Shown piece after piece: positions 43,062-50,998 of a stretch of DNA of 64,000 bases. Location: positions 27,333 through 91,332 of the forward strand of contig NZ_JBGCCU010000041.1 in NCBI RefSeq assembly GCF_041261445.1, read 5' to 3'. The stretch's first letter is position 1. The number at the start of each line of letters is the position of its first letter. The position numbers were made by a program, and so were the translations under genes. The notes beneath the pieces are model-generated. The model made no database searches, was not told the origin of the DNA, and saw only the letters and a list, made by a program, of their open reading frames with translations. Source of the stretch: Catenulispora sp. EB89 (GTDB taxonomy: Bacteria; Actinomycetota; Actinomycetes; Streptomycetales; Catenulisporaceae).

Positions 43062-45323
43062 TCATCGTGGGTTAGCTGTTGTCGTTGCGGCGATGCCTAG
43101 GCTGCGTCTGAGGTTCGTCGCCCACAGCTCGAAGTCTGAGGCCTCGTCGGTTCGGCCCAGGTCACGATAGACAACAGCGATGGCACCTATGGTGACTAGC
43201 TCGCCGGCGCGGTCGCCGAGCATGCGTTGGATCGCGCCGGCTTGTTGATAGGCGCTCAGTGCGTCCGATGGCCGCCCCGTGGCCCTTAGCACGTGGCCTT
43301 GTACCACAAGCGCCAAGCTTTCGAAGTGGCGGTTTTCGAGCGTCTCGGCGACTGAGAGCGCATCTGAGATGCAATCGCTTGCTTCCTCGGTTCGCCTCAG
43401 GGCGAGTAGGGCTTCGGCTGTAATGATCAGGACACTGAACTGCCCGGTCTGTTCGTTCGCGGCCCTATGGATGGCCAAGGCTTCCCGGAAGTAAGTGACT
43501 GCTTCTTCAGCGTTGTGGGCGGCCAGGCGGACACGCCCCAGCCCTTCGGCCGGGTAGCCGCACAGCTGGTCAAAACCGCTTCGCCGACAGAGATTCAGCG
43601 ACTGCTGGAACGTGTCCGTGGACGCAGTCAGGCGCCCGGCCTGGAGGTGAAGGTAGCCCAGGAGGTTCAGGACCCACGCTTCACCAAGGTGATCTGCTCG
43701 GCTCTGGTGGATATCTAGAGCTGCGTGGTAATACTCTGATGCTTCGTCGAGGCGCTGGGACTGTCGGCATGCCATGCCCAGTGACGCGAGCAGCGCGGCC
43801 TGTCCATCCAGCGAACCCTCGCGAGTCGCAGCGTCCAATCCCATGCGACCGATCGTGAACCAGTCGTCGAAGTAGCCGTTGTGAGCGTACACGAAGCTCA
43901 ATGCTGCCGGGATCTGCCAGGCCGGCCGATCCAGGCCGACTTCGGCGGCTGCCCGGACGACTGCGATCAGATTGTGCCGCTCGCTCCGGAACCATTCGAT
44001 CGCGGTGGTGTAGTTGTTGAATCGCTGCGGCTCGACCTCGGGGCGGGGCTGGTCCAGGCGGGCGTGGTGCGAGGCCTGCTCGTAGGGGGCCACCTGCCGG
44101 ACGTGCGCCGCCGATTGCAGATACCAGTCGAGCATGCGGGCCAAAGCGTCGGTGCGGTCGGAGGATGACTCATCGGTTCGGACTTGGTCCGAGGCGTAGG
44201 CGCGCAGCAGGTCGTGTAGTCGGTATCGGTCGGAGGCAAGCTGCTCGATCAGGTGCGCGCCGACAAGGTCGTCCAGGAGCCGGGCCGCCCGACGTCGTGG
44301 CAGGCCGGCCAGCGCGGCGGCGGCCCCAGTTGGGAAGTCGGCCCCTGGGTGCAGGCCGATGAGCCGGAACATTCGGGCTGCTGGCTCAGGCAGGGCTCGG
44401 TACGACCAGGCGAACACGGTTCGTACCGCGTCGGCTTCGGCGGCGTCTTCGGCGGACAAAGCGTCCCAAAGTGAAGACTCGTCTCGCAGATCTTCGATGA
44501 GATCTGCCAGCGCCATCATGGGCCGGGCGGCGGCCCTCTCCGCCGCGATGCGCAGTGCCAGTGGAAGGCGAGCACATAGCCGCGCGAGTTCGGCGACATC
44601 GTCTTCGTTGTCGTTGCCGCCGCGGTAGCTGTCGATGGTGGATCTGAGTAGCTGGACAGCCTCGGCGTCACCGAAGGTGTGGACGGCGATCCTGACAGCG
44701 CCGTCCCTGGCGACGAGGCCTGACAGCTGGCTACGCGAAGTCACTACTACGATGCAGCCTTCCGCGGCTGGTATCAATGGTCTGGCCTGCTCGGCCGAGC
44801 CGGCGTTGTCGAGTAGGACCAGCATCCGTCGTTCGGCCAGCAGGGATCGGTACAGAACTGATCGGGATTCCAGATCATCCGGGATGGAATCAGCGGGCAC
44901 TCCTAGGGCTTCGAGGAACCGCAAGAGGGCTTGAGCCGGTTCCACGCGTGCCCCGGGCCCGTAGCCATGGAGATCGACGTGCAGTTGGCCGTCAGGAAAT
45001 TGATTCCGGACTCGGTGGGCCCAGTGCACAGCTAGCGAGCTTTTGCCCACGCCGGCCGTTCCGGCGATCAAGACGACTTTGCTGCCCGGGCCACCGGGCT
45101 GGGCGGCAATCAGGAAGTTGCTCAGGGACTCTAGGTCGGTGACACGGTTCACGAAGCCGTGGACATCGTGGGGCAGTTGCCGTGGTGTGGGCAGGGGCAC
45201 TCCGGAGGCGCTGTGGAAGTGAACACCGCCGTTGATGTCGCGGGCTTGCACGACGTCACGGGCGTTGCCCGACAACTCAGATCTCTGGCTCGCGGTTCGA
45301 TCTTCCCTGGGTTCGTCTCGCAC
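43062..45323 (-). CDS. STAND NTPase (NB-ARC) with TPR repeats and N-terminal amyloid signalling motif
   Basis: 753 residues; GTG start 5 bases after GGGGGA. The N-terminus (18-37) carries DVVQARDINGGVHFH, a RHIM/PP-like amyloid motif that also ends the neighbouring effector. An NB-ARC-type NTPase follows: Walker A GTAGVGKS (88-95), Walker B 'RMLVLLDNA', sensor 'VVVTSRS', 'LPLALRIAAERAAARP' and a winged-helix part ('LHDLLRAYASDQ'). From about residue 450 there are TPR-like helical repeats. It resembles the AfsR/NLR group but has no N-terminal SARP DNA-binding domain, so it is not a pathway regulator of that kind. In bacterial NLR systems of this build, ligand binding to the repeats opens the NTPase, and the exposed motif templates amyloid folding of the same motif on a small effector. 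The effector gene lies 24 bases upstream on the same strand. Confidence 0.88.
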   Translation of the reverse strand: MRDEPREDRTASQRSELSGNARDVVQARDINGGVHFHSASGVPLPTPRQLPHDVHGFVNRVTDLESLSNFLIAAQPGGPGSKVVLIAGTAGVGKSSLAVHWAHRVRNQFPDGQLHVDLHGYGPGARVEPAQALLRFLEALGVPADSIPDDLESRSVLYRSLLAERRMLVLLDNAGSAEQARPLIPAAEGCIVVVTSRSQLSGLVARDGAVRIAVHTFGDAEAVQLLRSTIDSYRGGNDNEDDVAELARLCARLPLALRIAAERAAARPMMALADLIEDLRDESSLWDALSAEDAAEADAVRTVFAWSYRALPEPAARMFRLIGLHPGADFPTGAAAALAGLPRRRAARLLDDLVGAHLIEQLASDRYRLHDLLRAYASDQVRTDESSSDRTDALARMLDWYLQSAAHVRQVAPYEQASHHARLDQPRPEVEPQRFNNYTTAIEWFRSERHNLIAVVRAAAEVGLDRPAWQIPAALSFVYAHNGYFDDWFTIGRMGLDAATREGSLDGQAALLASLGMACRQSQRLDEASEYYHAALDIHQSRADHLGEAWVLNLLGYLHLQAGRLTASTDTFQQSLNLCRRSGFDQLCGYPAEGLGRVRLAAHNAEEAVTYFREALAIHRAANEQTGQFSVLIITAEALLALRRTEEASDCISDALSVAETLENRHFESLALVVQGHVLRATGRPSDALSAYQQAGAIQRMLGDRAGELVTIGAIAVVYRDLGRTDEASDFELWATNLRRSLGIAATTTANPR

Positions 45324-45347
45324 AACCGTCCCCCGTCTGCTGAGGGC

Positions 45348-45728
45348 TCAGCTGAAGCTGACCGAACCGGAGATGTTCCCGGCCTGGACGACGTTTCCGT
45401 GAACGGTACCTGAGAGCGTGTTGACCGTGTTTTCGGAGCTGCCGAAGGTTCTTGCCGTCTCCGCTGCCCAGTCATGCAGGCTCTGGGCGAGAGCGGGGTC
45501 GGCCACGGCGAGCGTAGCCAGATGTTGTGCGAAGGGCTCGATGTCCCTGGGGTCGGGGCGCAGCAGCGGGGCGGCTGCAGCGTCGGCTTCGTTTGGGGTT
45601 TGGCGCCGATGCTTCGTCAGCAGAGTCGAGAGTGCAGACCAGGCCTTCTTTCCGGCTTCTCCCGCGGCTGAATCCAAGGCTTTCGTCAACGCGCTAACTA
45701 GCATGGGTACCGTGATGATCGGGTCCAT
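45348..45728 (-). CDS. Putative Bell/HeLo-like membrane effector with C-terminal amyloid motif
   Basis: 126 residues. ATG 45728 follows GGAGGGA with a 3-4 base spacer; the longer frame upstream has no such site. The N-terminus (about 1-38, 'MDPIITVPMLVSALTKALDS' then a Gly/Ala/Lys stretch) is an amphipathic alpha-helical segment of the kind seen in bacterial HeLo-like (Bell) pore-forming domains. A helical middle region follows. The last ~20 residues hold NVVQAGNISGSVSF, matching the N-terminal motif of both STAND proteins (xVVQAxxIxGxVxF). The gene is first in a two-gene operon with the STAND receptor. The arrangement fits an NLR-effector pair in which the receptor seeds amyloid assembly and the N-terminal domain then attacks the cell membrane, giving abortive cell death. 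The motif match is seen in the sequence; membrane killing is inferred. Confidence 0.72.
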   Translation of the reverse strand: MDPIITVPMLVSALTKALDSAAGEAGKKAWSALSTLLTKHRRQTPNEADAAAAPLLRPDPRDIEPFAQHLATLAVADPALAQSLHDWAAETARTFGSSENTVNTLSGTVHGNVVQAGNISGSVSFS

Positions 45729-46349
45729 TGGTCCCTCCGTGAAAGTCTCGTGCGTCGACCGTCGGTCTGTCCGCCCTGGCAGGACGGGGCTACTGGGGGT
45801 AGTCGTAAGTATGCCTAGTAGCACCTTCCAAGCCCCGATCATCGTTCAAACGGTGCCAGTATGCTGCGAAAGCCACCCCTTCGGCAACTGATCGGCTGCG
45901 CTGGGTGAGCGCTGCTGTCGTTGGTAGGTCGGACGGCCATGGTGTGCTCACGGTTTCTCGCAGACCCTGCCGCTGCCCGCAAGTCCGTGCGGTGTTGACG
46001 TGCAACTGCGGCGGTCGTCGGGAGCGGTGTAAGCCACTGGTACTCGGTCCGAAAGCGTGTTCCGCAAGCGCTGATTGATGCTGTGGATCCGCGAGTGGGC
46101 GACGGGCTCGCGCTGAACCTCTTGCTGACTGAATGGGCTCTTCCGCTCCAAAACATGGATATGGGTAGCTATCCTGTGTTGATGGCGGTTCTGCGACTCG
46201 CGTCCAAGTGCGGGGCTGATATTTGTCTCGCTCACTGTCGTTCCTGGATTACGAACGAGCGAGAGTATTCGGGCCGCGGATGGCGGCATGCGAGGGATTC
46301 CTTCAGGTAGGACGGTGCTGTTGAGTTGGGGTTGAGAGGTGCTGGCTGA
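45729..46349. other. Divergent intergenic region between effector and phosphoribosyltransferase genes
   Basis: About 620 bases holding the ribosome-binding site of the effector operon (45731-45738, minus strand) and the upstream region of the phosphoribosyltransferase gene. Base composition is less GC-rich than in the PKS genes. A minus-strand frame at 45839-46156 has no domain and no ribosome-binding site, and I leave it out. Promoters for both directions are expected here, but I cannot point to a clear -10/-35 pair. Confidence 0.35.
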
Positions 46350-47102
46350 ATGCTGGCAGTACGAGAGGTCAGCGAACAGTACTCCCACGACGTTCTCATT
46401 CGCCCCGGGTCCTCAGCTCCTGGCGTCTGTCCGGTGTGTCGGACTTGGGTCTATGGCAATTCGCCGTGCTCGCCCTGCCGGCGTAACCAGAGGCTGCTCG
46501 GCGCCGGTACCGCTGATCTCGTCACCCCGATCAGTCTGTCGGTCAAAGGCCGGCAGCTTGCGCGTGAGCTTCGCCAATACAAGCATCCCCACCTTCGGGA
46601 TTCGGCTGAAGCAGTCGCGACCAGGCTGGCATGTGTCTGCTGGCGCTTCCTGGCTGAACACGAATCCTGCCTTGCTGACGCAGCTCTCATTGATTCACAG
46701 ACCTTTGATATGGTCACAATTGTGCCAAGCGCCAGCGGTCGGCGTGGGGAGCATCCGTTGCGCCGGATTGTGGCAACTGTCGTCGCGCCGACCAGAGATC
46801 GTTACGCTGATCTACTGGAACCGACGGGGATCGCTATCCGCGACCACGAGTGCGTACCAAACCGCTATCGTACGCTGGAGAGTCTAAGCGGGAAGTCGGT
46901 GCTGCTCGTAGACGACACCTGGACTACCGGAGCGCATGCCCAGTGTGCATCGAGCGTTCTCAAGGCTGCTGGGGCAGCCCGAGTGGTGGTGTTGGTCCTT
47001 GGCCGTTACGTCAATCCCGAGTTCACCGACCATCGGTCAAGAATACGAGAGGCGCTGCAAAAGGGTTTCTCCTGGGGGACTTGCTGCGTTCACAGAGAAT
47101 AG
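46350..47102 (+). CDS. ComF-like phosphoribosyltransferase with N-terminal Cys-rich knuckle
   Basis: 250 residues; ATG with a weak GAGAGG site about 10 bases upstream. The N-terminus holds paired cysteines ('CPVCRTWVYGNSPCSPC'), a likely zinc knuckle. The C-terminal half has the type I PRPP-binding signature VLLVDDTWTTGAH, with a hydrophobic strand before the two Asp residues and TTG after them. 'MVTIVPSASGRRGEHPL' forms the usual upstream strand and loop. This order is that of ComF/amidophosphoribosyltransferase-like proteins, linked to DNA uptake in other bacteria but of unknown role in actinomycetes. It points away from the effector operon and lies between two STAND receptors, so a part in the same defence island is possible but unproven. 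Confidence 0.75.
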   Translation: MLAVREVSEQYSHDVLIRPGSSAPGVCPVCRTWVYGNSPCSPCRRNQRLLGAGTADLVTPISLSVKGRQLARELRQYKHPHLRDSAEAVATRLACVCWRFLAEHESCLADAALIDSQTFDMVTIVPSASGRRGEHPLRRIVATVVAPTRDRYADLLEPTGIAIRDHECVPNRYRTLESLSGKSVLLVDDTWTTGAHAQCASSVLKAAGAARVVVLVLGRYVNPEFTDHRSRIREALQKGFSWGTCCVHRE

Positions 47103-47142
47103 CGGCGTGGCTACCGCGAGGCGAATGTCATGATTGTGCCGG

Positions 47143-49533
47143 TCAGCCTTCAGCTTGGGCGCGTAGCGCATTAGCGACGGGGTCATGGAAGCGGGCCAGA
47201 ATGGCGGATGCCTTCCGGCGATTTTCGTGAGCTGCTTCGATCTCGCCCATGTCTTCTTGGGCGGTCGCCAAAGCCAGAAGAGCGTCGGCGTGGAACCAGT
47301 GGCTGTCGAGTTCCTCGAGTACGGCTGTGGATTGGCGTAGGTACGGGATCGCGTCTTCGGCGCGTCCGGAGCCGATGTAGGAGCGACCAGTTAGTGCCCA
47401 CGCCACAGCCTCTTGATCACGATGGCCCAGTCGGCGGAACATCGTCGCGGCGCTGTGACTCGCCGCCAGGCACTCGGCCCGGTCGCCTCTGGCCAGTGCG
47501 ATCCTGGCCTGTTGGATCAGCCCGAACGCCTGCGCAGCACGTTCGCCGAGCTCCGCGCTGATGGCCAACGATTCAGCGATTTTGGTGTGTGCATCGGCCG
47601 TTCGACCAGAGGCCAGCCGCACGCGGGACATCAAATTGAGAACGGCCGCCTCGTTGCTTCGTTGTCCGAGCTGGCGCATGATGTCGAGGCTTTCGCTGAG
47701 CAGCTCATCTGCCCGTGACCATACCCCCAACTCCAGCCACGCCCAGCCTAGATTCATGAGACATAGACCCGTAGGGTAGCGATCTTCCAAGCGGCGGGCT
47801 GCCGATAAGCCGCGGGTTAGGTGGGTCTCGGCGGAATCCAGATCTCGAACCTGCAGACACGCCAGGCCCATCCCGTTGAGGGCGAAGACCTCACCGAGTG
47901 GCGACCCGGACTCGGCGAACGCATCGGCTGACGCGACGTATCGTTCACGCGCCCGGTCGAGGCGCCCGGCATAGCGGTCGCCGATAGCCAGAGCATTGAG
48001 CAACACCGCTTCGCCGTAACGGTCGCCGAGCCGCCTGGCGGCTTCAAGACCCCGTTCTTTGGCGGCGGTCCAGGTGTCGATGGGATCGAAGGCTGGGGAG
48101 ATCTCCTGAACGACAGCGGGAATCTGCCACGCAATACGGTCCAGACCCGCGGAAGCAGCGACTTCGGTGGCCAACAGCAGATTCGTGCGCTCGGCGTGGT
48201 ACCACTTTGCCGTGGCATCGGGCGTATCCAGGGTTGGAATGGCACTGGTCAAGCTGTCTGGTCCAATGTCGATCGGAGCCAGGCGGTCACGGGGTTCTGC
48301 AGTCGCGGCCGTCCGCAGATACCAGGTGAGTAAACGCTCGACAGACGATCTCCGCTCGTCCTCAGATTCATCGTCGCGAGCCTGGTCCATCGCATACGCG
48401 CGCAGCAAGTCGTGAAACTGGTACCGGTCGTATTCGATCTCCTCCAGCAAATGAGCCCCGACCAACGCATTCAGGCGCCGGCGTGCCTCGACTGGGGTGA
48501 GGCCGGCCAGGGCGGCCGCAGCGTGAAGGCTGAACTCGGGCCCTGGATGCAGCCCAAGCAGACGGAACATGAGCGCGGCCTCAGGAGTGAGTGCGCGATA
48601 AGACCACGCGAATACTGTCCGCACCGCGTCTGCCTGACTGCCCTCATCAGTGGACAGGGCATCCCACAAGCTGGATTCATCGCGCAGGTCATGGATCAGT
48701 TCTCGAAGAGGCATGTGCGGCCGTGACGCCGCGCGTTCCGCGGCGATGCGCAGTGCGAGTGGAAGGAACGCGCACAGCTGCGCCAGTTCAGCGAGGTCGT
48801 CTTCCCGGTCTCCCATCCGATGACCTTCGTTGGCCTTGCGAATCAGCGCGACAGAGGCTTCTCGCGACAGAGTGTCCAGGCTGATACGGCGCGCACCGTC
48901 CCGGGCCGCCAGACCCGACATTCGGTTTCGGCTCGTGATCAGGACCAGGCATCTATCCGTTCCTGGCAGTAGGGGACGTACCTGCTCGGCCGTTGCAGCG
49001 TTATCAAGGACGACCAGCATCCTTTGTTCGGCGACCAGCGTTCGATAGAGCTCCGCGCGTTCCTCCTCAGTGGGGGGCATTCGGTCTGGTGCGACGTGCA
49101 ACGCACGCAGGAATCGCTCGAGTACCTCGCGCGCAGTGACGGGTTCGCCCGCGTCATAGCCACGCAGGTTGACGTAGAGCTGCCCGTCGGGAAAGTGCTC
49201 ACGGATCAGGTGAGACCAGTGGACGGCGACCGATGTTTTGCCGACTCCGGCTGTTCCTGCGACCAGGAGTACTCCTGGTGTTCTGAAGTCGGCGTGTGCT
49301 GGATCGCCGACGGCAGCGTGCAGGAGTGCCAGTTCTTTGGTTCGGTTGACGAACCCGCGGACGTCGGCAGGCAGCTGCTGGGGGCGAGGGCCGGGGGCCG
49401 TCGGTACGTGGAAATGGACCCCGCCGGAGACGTCCCGGGCCTGAACGACATTCCCGTACGCGTCCGTGATTCTCGAGTGCGTGGATTCGTCTGGTCGAGG
49501 GACCGGGTCGCTCTCTTCGTTCCCGCGCGTCAT
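47143..49533 (-). CDS. Second STAND NTPase-TPR protein with amyloid signalling motif
   Basis: 796 residues from ATG 49533, which follows GGGGGA; an upstream in-frame ATG at 49605 lacks a site. NVVQARDVSGGVHFH (28-42) is the same RHIM/PP-like motif as in the first receptor. An NTPase follows: Walker A GTAGVGKT, Walker B 'RMLVVLDNA', 'LVLITSRNRMSGLAARDGARR', 'LPLALRIAAERAASRP', 'FHDLLRAYAMDQ'. TPR repeats begin near residue 480. NTPase and motif are close to those of the first STAND protein, while the sensor repeats have diverged, as expected for receptors with different ligands. No effector lies beside it; the gene upstream in the same operon is DUF397. It could seed the single Bell-like effector at 45348-45728 or one elsewhere. 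Confidence 0.87.
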   Translation of the reverse strand: MTRGNEESDPVPRPDESTHSRITDAYGNVVQARDVSGGVHFHVPTAPGPRPQQLPADVRGFVNRTKELALLHAAVGDPAHADFRTPGVLLVAGTAGVGKTSVAVHWSHLIREHFPDGQLYVNLRGYDAGEPVTAREVLERFLRALHVAPDRMPPTEEERAELYRTLVAEQRMLVVLDNAATAEQVRPLLPGTDRCLVLITSRNRMSGLAARDGARRISLDTLSREASVALIRKANEGHRMGDREDDLAELAQLCAFLPLALRIAAERAASRPHMPLRELIHDLRDESSLWDALSTDEGSQADAVRTVFAWSYRALTPEAALMFRLLGLHPGPEFSLHAAAALAGLTPVEARRRLNALVGAHLLEEIEYDRYQFHDLLRAYAMDQARDDESEDERRSSVERLLTWYLRTAATAEPRDRLAPIDIGPDSLTSAIPTLDTPDATAKWYHAERTNLLLATEVAASAGLDRIAWQIPAVVQEISPAFDPIDTWTAAKERGLEAARRLGDRYGEAVLLNALAIGDRYAGRLDRARERYVASADAFAESGSPLGEVFALNGMGLACLQVRDLDSAETHLTRGLSAARRLEDRYPTGLCLMNLGWAWLELGVWSRADELLSESLDIMRQLGQRSNEAAVLNLMSRVRLASGRTADAHTKIAESLAISAELGERAAQAFGLIQQARIALARGDRAECLAASHSAATMFRRLGHRDQEAVAWALTGRSYIGSGRAEDAIPYLRQSTAVLEELDSHWFHADALLALATAQEDMGEIEAAHENRRKASAILARFHDPVANALRAQAEG

Positions 49534-49558
49534 CGGTCCCCCGGTCTCTACGTGGAGA

Positions 49559-49834
49559 TCACAGTCTCCTGGTGAACGTGTCGAACTCGCCGGCCTTGGC
49601 GCCATCGACGAAGGCGCTGAACTCGGGCTGGGTGAATATCAGGTACTGCTGTTCAGGGTGCTTACTGTCGCGCACCGCGACGTGGTGATTCGGCAACTGT
49701 GCGACCTCTAGGCAGTTTCCGCCGGTTCCGTTGCTGGCAGTTGCCTTCGTCCAGTTGAGATCGGCGGAAGCCAGCCGTACCGGATCCGGATCAGATCGGT
49801 CGTCGGTCGTCGGTCGTCGGTCGTCGGTGCCCAT
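49559..49834 (-). CDS. DUF397 protein
   Basis: 91 residues; ATG 8 bases after GAGG. The body is typical DUF397: 'WTKATASNGTGGNCLEVAQL', 'VAVRDSKHP', 'YLIFTQPEFSAFVDGAKAGEF'. These small actinobacterial proteins usually sit beside an XRE-type helix-turn-helix regulator and are thought to modulate it; no such regulator gene is present in this window. It ends 25 bases before the second STAND gene and is probably translated from the same mRNA. Residues 3-12 come from a 7-bp tandem repeat directly behind the start codon, so a change in copy number would break the frame. It matches the start-less DUF397 frame at 42695-42919 in body and upstream block. Confidence 0.85.
   Translation of the reverse strand: MGTDDRRPTTDDRSDPDPVRLASADLNWTKATASNGTGGNCLEVAQLPNHHVAVRDSKHPEQQYLIFTQPEFSAFVDGAKAGEFDTFTRRL
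49801..49828. repeat. 7-bp tandem repeat, four copies (CGTCGGT), just inside the DUF397 start
   Basis: Four exact 7-bp copies directly after the start codon of the DUF397 gene (minus strand), preceded by a partial copy (TCGGT). The unit is not a multiple of three. It encodes the Asp/Arg/Thr-rich stretch of residues 3-12. Confidence 0.95.
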
Positions 49835-49886
49835 TGTCTCAACCTCAGTTCTGAAGTCGTTGGGTGTGGATCGGTGTGTCGCCGTA

Positions 49887-49930
49887 TTTCATCCGAAAGT
49901 GGCTCGGCGCGCCGGGGTAGCGCCAGCAGT
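49887..49930 (-). promoter_or_regulatory. Conserved upstream block, copy 2 (probable promoter/operator of DUF397-STAND operon)
   Basis: The counterpart of 42973-43016: TTTCATCCGAAAGTGGCT followed by a GCGCGCC core and GCGCCA. It lies 53 bases upstream of the DUF397 start, on the side expected for the promoter of the DUF397-STAND operon. Confidence 0.6.
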
Positions 49931-50549
49931 ACTTGAGGGTAGCTGGCGGCTGATTCCCTTTGCCAGGTATTAGCCTTACTGCCGTCAGCTCTGAGTCCGA
50001 GGCAGGCTATTACACCATGCAGCGTCAGGCAGCCGAACCGCCTGGCGGCCGACTGTGCGGGCTGTCTATTCCCGGATCACGGGCGTTCCGGGGGCCGGCG
50101 ACTCTCACGTCGCTGCGGGCGCCAACCGAGCTCATGCGCGGACTTGGCAAGGCTCAAGCACCGGCCAGAGCCGTCGTCGACGACGTGGAAGGCCTCGAAT
50201 CCGACTTGGCTGCGTCAAGAGCGGCAGTAACGGCGCTGGCTAGGTCTCTTGCCGATAGCGCGGGTACGCGGGTGCCGTCCAAGTACCGGGTCTCTGCTGG
50301 CCGGTCAAAGATCGGCAGCGCCCACAGCAGGCAGGCCGACTCCGTCGTCGGCCATGCGATCCTCAGCGCCGAGACGACCAACTAGCCGGCCAGCCCGTCG
50401 CGGGCGAACCGCGCCGCTCGCCCTGCCGTGCGCAGGTCGGAGGTGGCAGTTGTGATGAGGATCTCGAGATCGCTCTTGCGTCCGGCGACGAAGTCGGGTC
50501 CGGCTTCCACAGCGTCTATCGGTGCCGTGGGTTTTGCCGGACTTCGGCA
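49931..50549. other. Gap, no supported gene
   Basis: Frames on both strands here lack recognisable domains. A minus-strand frame (50154-50381) contains 'YLDGTRVPALSARDLASAV' and could be a gene remnant, but I cannot assign it. The region looks like decayed coding DNA at the edge of the accessory island. Confidence 0.35.
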
Positions 50550-50715
50550 GTTCCGGGCGGGGCTCGGTGCCGGTGTGTTCCTGCAGCTGTTTGCGGATTT
50601 CGCAGTAGACGGCCAGGGCGTCCGCGGTGCGGCCGTCTTTGTCCAGTGACGTCATCGGCAATGCGGCGATGTGCTCGGCGGTCCGGTTCGTCGCCGCCAG
50701 CTCGGTAAGTTCCAT
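50550..50715 (-). pseudogene. Remnant of a SARP/AfsR-type BTAD regulator
   Basis: About 55 codons on the minus strand resemble the end of a bacterial transcriptional activation (BTAD) domain: 'NRTAEHIAAL', 'DGRTADALAVYCEIRKQL' and 'GTEPRPEL', the usual last helix pair and closing motif of SARP regulators. The winged-helix DNA-binding part and the first BTAD helices are absent, and the frame drifts into low-complexity sequence afterwards. It is a fragment, not a working regulator. It may be what is left of a regulator that once lay beside the STAND genes or the cluster. Confidence 0.5.
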
Positions 50716-50998
50716 CTACGCGTACGCTCCACCTCCGCCTATGAGGAAGGAGCTCAAGGCGTGCAGCCTCGGCCTCGGGTGTGGTCGCACCACCTCCACC
50801 TGTGCGGAGATCCTTTCCGTCCGCATAGTTCAGCCCACCCTGAGGAGGGCCGTGGAAAACCTCTTATCGTCAAACGTGCTGGCTCTCACCGACAGCACCC
50901 TCACCGCGTCACCGGTAATCAACGCGTACCGCGCGAAGACTGTCCCCCTAGGCGCGGCGCCATCACGGTGGTCGGAACCTCGGCGGACAGGAGCGGCG

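Noticed and set aside
45839..46156. Minus-strand frame of 105 codons in the divergent gap
   Set aside because: No ribosome-binding site, no domain, and atypical composition.
43062..49533. The two STAND-TPR proteins as SARP/AfsR-type regulators of the PKS cluster
   Set aside because: They have no N-terminal winged-helix or BTAD domain. Their N-termini carry an amyloid-type motif instead, and the effector beside the first one gives a better explanation.
49960..50385. 141-codon plus-strand frame
   Set aside because: No similarity to any family I know, no ribosome-binding site, and it lies in decayed sequence.
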